Below are positions 1 through 6,935 of a stretch of DNA of 27,670 nucleotides, in pieces. The notes beneath the pieces are model-generated. The model searched no databases, was not told where the DNA came from, and was given only the letters and a program-made list of their open reading frames with translations. Positions within the stretch are counted from its first letter, which is position 1, and every line of letters begins with the position of its first letter. The stretch lies in the NCBI GenBank assembly GCA_900554845.1, contig USIY01000004.1:1-27670 (forward strand). Direction: 5' to 3'. This DNA comes from an uncultured Bacteroidales bacterium. Its GTDB lineage: Bacteria; Bacteroidota; Bacteroidia; Bacteroidales; Muribaculaceae. Made by a program: the position numbers and the translations under genes.

Positions 1-1163
1 ATAGTGTCTGTTTTGAGGGTGAGCAGGTCAACGAGCAATATGTCGCGCACTGTTGTGGGTCGTTTATCGTAACGGCTGCGCTGGGTCGTTACCAGTATTT
101 TGTCTCCTTTGTTTGAAATGTCGTTAAGATATAACTGACGGAATCCGAATGTAAGGGGAGTGACGGCTCCTGAGTTGAAGTCGACATGCCAGAGGCGGGC
201 GCGGTTTCTCCAGCCGGGCTGCCGGTCCTCCGGCTCTATGACTTCATAAATGTCCGGATCTTCAGAAGGTCCTTCGGTATATGTGGTGAGAATGGCGAAA
301 TCCTCGGTGGGGGAGATTGTCAGGTTCCCTTCAGGAATGCCGGAGGCAAGGATTGTTTCGGCGTTTGTCTCAGGATTTACCGAGTAAAGCGTTGATGTTC
401 CGTCGCCGGAAGTCCTGGTGTGCCATAATCGCTCTGAACGCGGCATCCATTTCAAGTCATCGAATGTGGTCGTACCTGTGAGGACACCATCGGCGGTGTG
501 GTATGAGCGACTGAAACTATAATTTTTTTTGCCGCCGGGTTCGAGAGTGGTATATGAGACCTGCAGATATTTACCAGATGGAGACAGGGATAAATTCCTT
601 GAATGTGTGCCGTCCATAAAATCCCCCAACGACAGCATGCGTCCGCCGGCTGCCGATAATTCGCTGACACGTATATTGCCGACACTGTTTTTCGGCAGTG
701 TCAAGGATACATTTGCCAAAGGATGTGAGGTAGGAGTGTTTAGCCAGTCTATATCTATTTTGTACGAGCCGGGTTTAAGGTTCAGCGGTTTGTCATATGC
801 TACCCCGTTGATATATATTCTGGTGTTGTCGGGGGCGACGATTCCCACATCCTTGGTGAACTTATTGACATCCACTCTGAAAGAGATTCGTCCCATTTCA
901 AAAGAGTCGCTTTTCGACAGCTGGCTCCCGTATGCCGCGATGCCGGCGTCTCCAAGTTGTATATTCCGGTTCGATTCAAGCAATTCTTTGAATTCAAACG
1001 GCTTGCCGTTGACGTTGACGCTGTCGATCATCACCGGAGTTCTAAACCGCAGAGGTTTGCTGACTTGCATCCTTTCGATGCGGACGGTATCGGAGTTTTG
1101 AGCGGCCATGCCGAAAACCGGCATGGCTGTCGCCATCATGGTTATTAGTATTTTGTTCATCAT
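1..1163 (-). CDS. S9-family (prolyl oligopeptidase/DPP-IV-like) peptidase, N-terminal part
   Basis: The minus-strand frame is open from an ATG at 1163 to the window edge, giving 387 codons with no stop, so the gene is truncated by the window. A second in-frame ATG follows at 1160. The first ~20 residues (MMNKILITMMATAMPVFGMAAQ) read as a signal peptide ending in A-Q. The rest is a beta-rich region with propeller-like strands such as LSLSPSGKYLQVSYTT, TISPTEDFAILTTYT and ARLWHVDFNSGAVTPLTF. This is the pattern of the N-terminal propeller that gates S9 exopeptidases. The Ser-Asp-His hydrolase domain would lie to the left and cannot be checked. Members cleave dipeptides from peptide N-termini in the periplasm. 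A WD40-like or TolB-like propeller protein is the alternative. A -7 box lies about 50 bases upstream. Confidence 0.7.
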   Translation of the reverse strand, partial: MMNKILITMMATAMPVFGMAAQNSDTVRIERMQVSKPLRFRTPVMIDSVNVNGKPFEFKELLESNRNIQLGDAGIAAYGSQLSKSDSFEMGRISFRVDVNKFTKDVGIVAPDNTRIYINGVAYDKPLNLKPGSYKIDIDWLNTPTSHPLANVSLTLPKNSVGNIRVSELSAAGGRMLSLGDFMDGTHSRNLSLSPSGKYLQVSYTTLEPGGKKNYSFSRSYHTADGVLTGTTTFDDLKWMPRSERLWHTRTSGDGTSTLYSVNPETNAETILASGIPEGNLTISPTEDFAILTTYTEGPSEDPDIYEVIEPEDRQPGWRNRARLWHVDFNSGAVTPLTFGFRQLYLNDISNKGDKILVTTQRSRYDKRPTTVRDILLVDLLTLKTDT

Positions 1164-1213
1164 GGTGTTGATGTCAGTATATGTTCGAAACTATAGATTT
1201 TTGCAATCATCTG

Positions 1214-1245
1214 CAAAGTTAACGAAAATACATTGAATTAGCGAA
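1214..1245 (-). promoter_or_regulatory. Bacteroidota-type promoter for the S9 peptidase gene
   Basis: On the minus strand, TAACTTTG (1221-1214) matches the TAnnTTTG -7 box. TTCG (1245-1242), 20 bases upstream, matches three of four bases of the TTTG -33 box. The ATG follows about 50 bases downstream. Confidence 0.55.
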
Positions 1246-1311
1246 TAAAAGTTATGTTATAAGAATTATCCCACATACAATCAAGCCAGACCTGCGCGCG
1301 TGATATGGAAA

Positions 1312-1353
1312 GGAGGTTCTCCAAACCTCCGGCCAACCGTTTGTCCGAAGGCC
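1312..1353. other. two adjacent hairpins
   Basis: GGAGGTT (1312-1318) and AACCTCC (1324-1330) form a perfect 7-bp stem around a 5-base loop. Immediately after it, GGCC (1331-1334) can pair with GGCC (1350-1353). No T-run follows, so this is not a standard terminator, and it does not fold as a tRNA. Role unknown. Confidence 0.4.
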
Positions 1354-1399
1354 AAAAATGTTACTGATATGCAGCATACTCAAAAGAGTGCAATTTTCG

Positions 1400-1418
1400 T
1401 TTTGTCAATATGACAAAA
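1400..1418. promoter_or_regulatory. perfect 19-bp palindrome, candidate operator
   Basis: TTTTGTCA (1400-1407) and TGACAAAA (1411-1418) are perfect inverted copies around ATA. The site lies 52 bases before the ATG of the BNR-4 gene, a suitable place for a dimeric repressor or activator. No regulator gene is next to it in the window, so the binding protein is unknown. Confidence 0.4.
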
Positions 1419-1470
1419 ACAATATTCATGGAATTTGAATATTGAACGATTTCTTAAAATTTCTGATACA

Positions 1471-3339
1471 ATGAAAAATAAGGTGTTATATATCGTATTG
1501 ATTGCGATAGCGACGGTGTTCGTTGAGTTGAGGGGCGCTCAGGTGCCATTGCCGGATAATGAATTCGGGGTGGTGAGTCCGGAGGGCGCATGGTGCTGGT
1601 TTGCCGATCCGCGTGCGCTGCATTATGAGAACGCCGACAAAGGCATCGACAGGACTTACATCGGTTACATCGACGTGCATGGTAATATCAAGGCAACCCA
1701 GATAGACTGGATAAACAACAAGAGCGAAGAAGTTTTGATCAGATCATATTTCCAACCGGATGATCATGACAATCCGACATTCCTGGCGCTCCCTGACGGC
1801 CGAGTGATGGTTTTCTATTCGCGACATACCGACGAGCCCTGTTTTTATTACCGCGTGTCGCACGAACCGGGGGACATAACGACATTGGGAGATGAGAAAG
1901 TCCTCAGAACCAAAGACAACACCACTTATCCATCGCCGTTTATACTTTCCGATGATCCCGAACATATTTACCTGTGCTGGCGTGGCATAAACTGGCATCC
2001 CACCATAGGGCGCATGATGATTCCGGATGACGACGGCAACACCAATTTCGACTGGGGGCCATATCAAATGGTACAGTCCACCGGAGCCAGACCATACGCC
2101 AAATATGCCTCCAACGGAAAGTACAAACTCTATTTTGCATATACTACCGGCCATCCCGATAACGAAGATCCCAACTACGTCTATTTCAACGAAGTAGATG
2201 TGAAGGGCCATTATCTCAAGGATATCAATGGCAAAGTCCTTTCGAGAATCCAGGACGGTCCCTACCTTGTGGACAAGAGCATGGAATTTGTCAAGGCCAA
2301 TCCATCCGTAGTAGTGGATCATTCCGGATACAGGGACTGGATATGGGAACTGTCAATGCAATCGGACGAGCATCCCGTCATTGCCATGGTTCAGATATCA
2401 GGGGATAAAAAGGATCATGACTATTATTGGGTCACTTGGGACGGAAACGAATGGAAGAAGACATTTCTTGCAGATGCCGGAGGTCATTTCCATAATTCAC
2501 CTGAAATAGAAAAGTGTTACAGCGGAGGAATGACGATCGACAAGAAGAATCCACGGGTGGTTTACGGCTCTGTGCCTGTTGAAGGAAAGCACGGCAAAGT
2601 GTACGAGATAGTCAAGTACACGGTCAATCCAGACGGGACTGTAAGCCGTGATGCGATCACCAAGAATTCCATTATAGATAACGCCCGTCCTTTCTCCATT
2701 CCCGGCGCTCAAGAACAAGAAAAGCCCGTTTCTCTGGCATGGATGAACGGCGACTACTACGACTGGATAGTTAGCAAAGAACGGCCGTCTGGATATCCTA
2801 CGGCCATATATGCCGACGGTCCGATGCCGGTTAGCAAAACTAAGCTTCCTAAAACGGTGGCTAAAGGAACTCTCGACGCAAGCCAGAGCGCGAAGTTGGA
2901 TGTCAATAACAACGGAGATTTCACCATTAACATGAAATTGAGCGACGTGGGTCGCAATCTCCCCGGTTCACGATGGAACTTCGGCAATTTCAGCTACGGA
3001 ATTGACCGAGGTACCCTCAAACCTTATGTCTTCGCTGACGGCAGTCTATACAGCAGTTCCAATATGGTCGCCACTTCCGACGGATGGACAAAATATGTCC
3101 GCGCCACTGACGGCAAATGGTGCGCTCCTGAGATTCTCGATGAAGTCGAGATCTGTCTGACTTATAGGGACGGTGTGCTACGGACATATATAAACGGTTT
3201 GCTTGATCAGAACATCAAAGCCCAAGGATTGAAAACAACCGAGATCGAATCCATATCACCTCCCGGCCTTAAGACTGAATATGAAATTTACCCTGCGACA
3301 CTGGATCAGGACCAAATCAAAGCTCTTGTCAATAAATAG
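1471..3339 (+). CDS. secreted BNR-4 beta-propeller protein with C-terminal LamG-like domain, possible polysaccharide lyase
   Basis: The protein is 622 residues from the ATG at 1471. The frame extends upstream to a TTG at 1435, but the ATG directly begins a signal peptide (MKNKVLYIVLIAIATVFVEL, ending near RGAQ) and is preferred. Residues ~35-430 form a BNR-4 type propeller, with GAWCWFADPRAL near the start, HDNPTFLALPDGRVMVFYSRH, and YGSVPVEGKHGKVYEIVKY late in the domain. Residues ~465-620 resemble a LamG/concanavalin-like jelly roll. As I recall, PL24/PL25 ulvan lyases use two His about 20 residues apart plus Tyr and Arg; here H99 and H119 are exactly 20 apart, with Y167 and R181 at plausible positions. 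That suggests a lyase acting on uronic-acid polysaccharides, but it is inference. It stands alone, without SusCD partners. It could instead be a non-catalytic sugar-binding propeller. Confidence 0.72.
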   Translation: MKNKVLYIVLIAIATVFVELRGAQVPLPDNEFGVVSPEGAWCWFADPRALHYENADKGIDRTYIGYIDVHGNIKATQIDWINNKSEEVLIRSYFQPDDHDNPTFLALPDGRVMVFYSRHTDEPCFYYRVSHEPGDITTLGDEKVLRTKDNTTYPSPFILSDDPEHIYLCWRGINWHPTIGRMMIPDDDGNTNFDWGPYQMVQSTGARPYAKYASNGKYKLYFAYTTGHPDNEDPNYVYFNEVDVKGHYLKDINGKVLSRIQDGPYLVDKSMEFVKANPSVVVDHSGYRDWIWELSMQSDEHPVIAMVQISGDKKDHDYYWVTWDGNEWKKTFLADAGGHFHNSPEIEKCYSGGMTIDKKNPRVVYGSVPVEGKHGKVYEIVKYTVNPDGTVSRDAITKNSIIDNARPFSIPGAQEQEKPVSLAWMNGDYYDWIVSKERPSGYPTAIYADGPMPVSKTKLPKTVAKGTLDASQSAKLDVNNNGDFTINMKLSDVGRNLPGSRWNFGNFSYGIDRGTLKPYVFADGSLYSSSNMVATSDGWTKYVRATDGKWCAPEILDEVEICLTYRDGVLRTYINGLLDQNIKAQGLKTTEIESISPPGLKTEYEIYPATLDQDQIKALVNK

Positions 3340-3689
3340 TTTAAGTAATTGAATTTTGAGAAATTAACAACATTTCAGAAGCCTTATTGGTATTTGGAAT
3401 TTTTTTTGTAATTTTACTGTGTGAAGTCGTTTAAACTAATTTACGTTTAATAATATGTGAAGAAGTTTAAACTTTATGGCAATCTTTATTAATCTTTTGG
3501 GTGTATTTCTTCGCTCTCATCGGCACCGACCGTTAGGTCGCTGCCTCTTCGATCAAAGAAATCCCCTCCAAAACCTTAATAAATCTTGCCATAAAAATTA
3601 GTTTAAACGACTTCAGTGAAAAATTGTTCATAACCGTCGTGCGGTTGCTGAATGACAAAAGATTAAGGAATTGCTAATATCGGTTGTAT
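3340..3689. other. intergenic region dominated by a foldback element
   Basis: This 350-base gap between the BNR-4 and RSH genes contains no credible gene. It starts with AT-rich sequence lacking a clear terminator, then holds the long inverted repeat described separately. About 75 further bases precede the RSH start; no strong TAnnTTTG box is seen there. Confidence 0.7.
3422..3615. repeat. 194-bp foldback element, MITE-like or structured leader
   Basis: The outer arms are 21-bp perfect inverted repeats (3422-3442 and 3595-3615), each containing the octamer GTTTAAAC. A second arm pair, 3473-3500 with 3568-3595, matches at 24 of 28 positions. The centre is a hairpin, GGCA-c-CGACC-gtta-GGTCG-c-TGCC (3522-3545). 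Almost the whole element can fold into one long imperfect stem. The left arm also holds a near-copy of its own end: positions 3421-3437 and 3457-3473 match at 15 of 17 bases, 36 bases apart. GTG flanks both ends (3419-3421, 3616-3618), which could be a 3-bp target duplication. No transposase is encoded. A structured leader or terminator is the alternative reading. Confidence 0.6.
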
Positions 3690-5597
3690 ATGCAGGACAA
3701 CAAGGGGGATAACATCGATTACGGGAAGTTGATACAGGAGCGGGCCGACCATGTTTTTGAAATTATGGAAGGCCGCGTGTCGGCCGAGGATATGTCGAGG
3801 ATACATGCGGCGTATCAGTTGGCACGAGAAGCCCATGCGGAACAACGCCGCAAGAGCGGCGAGCCGTACATACTTCATCCGATAGCGGTGGCCAACATAG
3901 CGGCGCAGGAGCTTCACCTCGGCGCCAACCCCGTCATAGCCTGTTTCCTGCATGACGTGGTGGAGGACACCCCTTACACCATTGATGACATCCGCGAGCG
4001 CTTCGGCGATGATGTGGCTTTTCTGGTGCAGGTGGTGACAAAGAAACCGACGCGGAATTATGAGCTCTCCAAACAACTTGACAATTACAGGCAGTTGCTG
4101 GACTCGATGCAATACGACATCAGGGCGATACTTGTAAAACTCGCCGACCGCCTGCACAATATGCGCACATTGGCGTCGATGAAACCGGAGAAGCAGATGA
4201 AAATAGCCGGAGAAACCGACTATTTCTACGCCCCTTTAGCCAATCGTCTCGGTCTTTACAACATCAAGACGGAGCTTGAGAATCTCTCGTTCCGGTATCG
4301 TTGCCCGGATGAATACGAGGAACTGTCTTCCCAGATAGCCCGGCATGTCGCCACCAACAAAGAGAATCTCGAGACATTCCGCCGTCAGATATCCGAAACT
4401 CTTGAGAACGCCGGTATCAAATGCCGGGTTGTCGTGGATTTCCGCAGACCGTTCAGCCTCTGGCGAAAAATGCATAAATACGGTGATGATTTCAACCATC
4501 TTAAATACAGACACTTTGTGGATGTGATTTTTGATGAGAAATCCACTGACAAGACCGAGAAACAGATGGCGATGCAGATCTATTGCATACTGACCGACCG
4601 ATTCAAGGAGAAGCATTGCAGCATGAGCAATTATATAGATGCTCCCAAGGAGAACGGCTACCAAAGCATACATACGAAGCTGTTGCCTGATTTCGGACGT
4701 TGGCAGGAGGTTCATATCAGCAGCGAGGCCATGAACCGTCAGTCGCAGCTCGGCTGCATCGCCGAACGGAATGAGGATAATATCCAGCGGTGGATAGAGA
4801 AATTCCGTGAGGTGCTTCGCGACACCATCAACAACTCGGAGAATAACGAACGCTATATGGAGGATATCATCACGAATTTCTACAATGACGATATCCAGGT
4901 GTTTACACCGTCCGGACAGAAGATAATTCTTCCGCAAAACTCTACGGTGATAGACTTCGCGTATGAAGTCAGCGACACGCTCGGAGACCATGCCAAATAT
5001 GCGCGTATCAACAGCCGTCTCGACCCGGTCAATACCACTTTGCGAAGAGGCGATGTGGTGAAAATCTTCACCGACGAGGATGCCCATCCTTCGGACGACT
5101 GGGAGAACTTCGCGCATACATATAAAGCAAAGACCGCCATCCGCCGCTACCGCGAGTCAATCCCGAGATCCATGTTCCATCGTTGTCCCAAATGCAATCC
5201 CATTCCGGGCGAGGAAGTGATCGGAATCCGGAATCATTATGATCCCAACATAGTGACGGTGCATAAACGTGACTGCCATGAGGGAATATCGATGGCGTCT
5301 TCGTATGGCGACGACGTGATGTCGGTGGATTTCGCTCCCACTAAAAAACTTTACTCCGTGACTCTGCGGGTCCGTGCCGTGGACCGTCACCATCTCTTCA
5401 TAGATTTGGCCGATTGCATCACCAACACCCTGAATCTTTCGATGGAGTCGTTCAATACCAAGACGGAAAGAAACATAGTGGTGTGCATCATTAAGTTCGG
5501 CGTTCACTCGTACGACGAAATACGCACGATAATGAAACATTTTCAGGCCATCGAGGGTGTGGACGAAGTGAAACGTCTTGAAGGCGCGGACAATTGA
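3690..5597 (+). CDS. RelA/SpoT-family (RSH) protein with intact hydrolase and degenerate synthetase domain
   Basis: The protein is 635 residues from the ATG at 3690. A TTG two codons upstream is less likely. Domain order is HD hydrolase, synthetase-like, TGS, zinc-finger-like, ACT. The HD site is complete: H63, H88-D89, E92-D93 in FLHDVVEDT, then D153 and N157 in KLADRLHNMRTL. It should hydrolyse (p)ppGpp. The synthetase region (~245-375) keeps APKENGYQSIHT (318-329), but the GRPKxxYSIxxKM segment reads FRRPFSLWRKM (251-261), the xDLLAxRxI strand reads YRHFVDVIFD, and the EVQIRT...AExG block reads EVHISSEAM followed by SQLG. Synthetase activity is therefore doubtful. TGS covers ~402-462, CPKCNPIPGEE starts at 499, and ACT covers ~553-630. 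It is shorter than typical Rel (~730). It is probably the second, SpoT-like RSH that Bacteroidales carry beside a canonical Rel. Confidence 0.9.
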   Translation: MQDNKGDNIDYGKLIQERADHVFEIMEGRVSAEDMSRIHAAYQLAREAHAEQRRKSGEPYILHPIAVANIAAQELHLGANPVIACFLHDVVEDTPYTIDDIRERFGDDVAFLVQVVTKKPTRNYELSKQLDNYRQLLDSMQYDIRAILVKLADRLHNMRTLASMKPEKQMKIAGETDYFYAPLANRLGLYNIKTELENLSFRYRCPDEYEELSSQIARHVATNKENLETFRRQISETLENAGIKCRVVVDFRRPFSLWRKMHKYGDDFNHLKYRHFVDVIFDEKSTDKTEKQMAMQIYCILTDRFKEKHCSMSNYIDAPKENGYQSIHTKLLPDFGRWQEVHISSEAMNRQSQLGCIAERNEDNIQRWIEKFREVLRDTINNSENNERYMEDIITNFYNDDIQVFTPSGQKIILPQNSTVIDFAYEVSDTLGDHAKYARINSRLDPVNTTLRRGDVVKIFTDEDAHPSDDWENFAHTYKAKTAIRRYRESIPRSMFHRCPKCNPIPGEEVIGIRNHYDPNIVTVHKRDCHEGISMASSYGDDVMSVDFAPTKKLYSVTLRVRAVDRHHLFIDLADCITNTLNLSMESFNTKTERNIVVCIIKFGVHSYDEIRTIMKHFQAIEGVDEVKRLEGADN

Positions 5598-5661
5598 AGT
5601 CCGGAGGGTGCGCAATATTTTTTACATTAAAATTGTTCTAAAGAAATAATAGAACACCAAT

Positions 5662-6750
5662 ATGAAGACAGCGTTAATTACCGGCATAACGGGTCAGGAC
5701 GGATCGTACCTGGCCGAGTATCTGCTTGAAAAAGGTTATGATGTTCACGGCACGATTCGTCGGTCGTCGGTCGATTTCCGTGAACGCATAGCCCATCTGG
5801 AGGGTCATAAGAATTTTCATCTGCATTATACCGACATGACCGACTCGATGTCGATCATTCAGGTGCTGAACCAAGTTCGTCCAGACGAACTGTACAATCT
5901 TGCTGCCCAAAGCCATGTCCAGGTGTCGTTCGATTCCCCGGAATACACCGCTAATGTGGATGCCGTAGGAGTGTTGCGTCTTCTTGAAGGCATCCGTCAG
6001 TGCGGTCTGACCGATACATGCCGATTTTACCAGGCGTCCACTTCTGAACTTTTCGGGAAGGTAGAGGCCGTCCCACAGAACGAGGAAACTCCGTTCCATC
6101 CGTACAGTCCTTATGCGGTGGCAAAACTTTACGGTTTCTGGATAGTGAAGGAATATCGCGAGGCTTATGGCATGTACGCATGTTCGGGCATATTGTTCAA
6201 CCATGAGTCGGAACGCCGTGGAGAAACTTTCGTAACCCGCAAGATCACGCTTGCGGCTGCACGCATCGCTCAGGGCAAGCAGGACAAACTTTATCTCGGC
6301 AATCTTTCTTCATTGCGTGACTGGGGATATGCCCGCGATTATGTGGAGTGCATGTGGCTGATTCTGCAGCAGCCGGAACCTGACGATTATGTGATCGCCA
6401 CCGGCGAGCAGCATTCTGTTCGCGAGTTCTGCCAGCTTGCTTTCCGCAGAGTAGGCATAGAGCTACGGTTCGAGGGAGAAGGCGCCGAAGAGAAGGGTAT
6501 CGACACAGCCACAGGAAAAGTATTGGTAGAGGTTTCGCCTGATTTCTATCGTCCCACGGATGTGGTGAATCTGCTCGGCGATCCCACAAAAGCCAAGACC
6601 AAACTCGGCTGGAATCCAAGCAAGACCACTTTCGAGCAGCTTGTGAACCTTATGGTGGATTCCGACATGGCCAAAGTCGCTATGGACAGGGCCGGAGAGC
6701 AAGTGCGCACCAATCTCGCCGAATACCTTGAGAAAGGAATCGTGAAATGA
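5662..6750 (+). CDS. gmd: GDP-mannose 4,6-dehydratase
   Basis: The 362-residue protein is a short-chain dehydrogenase of full family length. It converts GDP-D-mannose to GDP-4-dehydro-6-deoxy-D-mannose, the first step toward GDP-L-fucose and related deoxysugars used in surface glycans. The NADP-binding motif GITGQDG is at residues 8-14, the active-site region QASTSELFGK at 124-133, and the catalytic Tyr-Lys pair is Y151/K155 in YSPYAVAK. The family stretch NHESERRGETFVTRKIT begins at 180. The start ATG lies 64 bases after the RSH stop. A small inverted repeat, GTTCTA (5636-5641) with TAGAAC (5650-5655), lies just upstream. A terminator follows. The usual partner fcl (GDP-L-fucose synthase) is not adjacent, so the second step must be encoded elsewhere. 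Confidence 0.95.
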   Translation: MKTALITGITGQDGSYLAEYLLEKGYDVHGTIRRSSVDFRERIAHLEGHKNFHLHYTDMTDSMSIIQVLNQVRPDELYNLAAQSHVQVSFDSPEYTANVDAVGVLRLLEGIRQCGLTDTCRFYQASTSELFGKVEAVPQNEETPFHPYSPYAVAKLYGFWIVKEYREAYGMYACSGILFNHESERRGETFVTRKITLAAARIAQGKQDKLYLGNLSSLRDWGYARDYVECMWLILQQPEPDDYVIATGEQHSVREFCQLAFRRVGIELRFEGEGAEEKGIDTATGKVLVEVSPDFYRPTDVVNLLGDPTKAKTKLGWNPSKTTFEQLVNLMVDSDMAKVAMDRAGEQVRTNLAEYLEKGIVK

Positions 6751-6760
6751 AATAGTATAT

Positions 6761-6774
6761 GTCCGTTTTCGGAC
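6761..6774. other. small hairpin after gmd
   Basis: GTCCG, a TTTT loop and CGGAC form a perfect 5-bp stem 10 bases after the gmd stop, followed by AAAAA. It may aid 3'-end processing or termination together with the stronger hairpin downstream. Confidence 0.3.
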
Positions 6775-6793
6775 AAAAATCATATGCAGTACA

Positions 6794-6825
6794 GGAGTGC
6801 CGGCAGGAGTCGGCGCTCCCTTTTT
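6794..6825 (+). terminator. rho-independent terminator of gmd
   Basis: GGAGTGCCG (6794-6802) and CGGCGCTCC (6811-6819) form a 9-bp stem with one T-G wobble and an 8-base loop. It is followed by C and TTTTT. It lies 43 bases after the gmd stop codon. Confidence 0.8.
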
Positions 6826-6879
6826 GTTACTGATAATCTGAAAGTAAGAGATGCGAAGGCGGAGTGATAGGAATTTTTA

Positions 6880-6911
6880 TTTGCAAACGGTCGCGGCTCA
6901 TAGTAAATTTG
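6880..6911 (+). promoter_or_regulatory. Bacteroidota-type promoter, full -33/-7 match
   Basis: TTTG (6880-6883), a 20-base spacer and TAAATTTG (6904-6911) match the TTTG / TAnnTTTG consensus exactly. The ATG of the following barrel gene is 24 bases downstream, implying a short 5' leader. This is the best promoter in the window. Confidence 0.75.
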
Positions 6912-6935
6912 TCTCATAAGTAAAACACAACGACA

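Larger units (their letters stand above)
1164..1470. other. divergent intergenic region with promoter, hairpins and palindrome
   Basis: This 307-base gap separates the divergent peptidase and BNR-4 genes. It holds a minus-strand promoter near 1214-1245, two adjacent hairpins at 1312-1353 and a perfect palindrome at 1400-1418. I see no coding frame with protein-like character and no tRNA in it. Confidence 0.7.

Noticed and set aside
1290..1360. Possible tRNA or tRNA remnant
   Set aside because: The stem GGAGGTT/AACCTCC leaves a wrong-sized loop, and there is no acceptor stem, T-arm or CCA end.
4236..5117. Open frame of 293 codons antisense to the RSH gene
   Set aside because: It lies inside conserved RSH coding sequence on the other strand and has no recognisable protein features.
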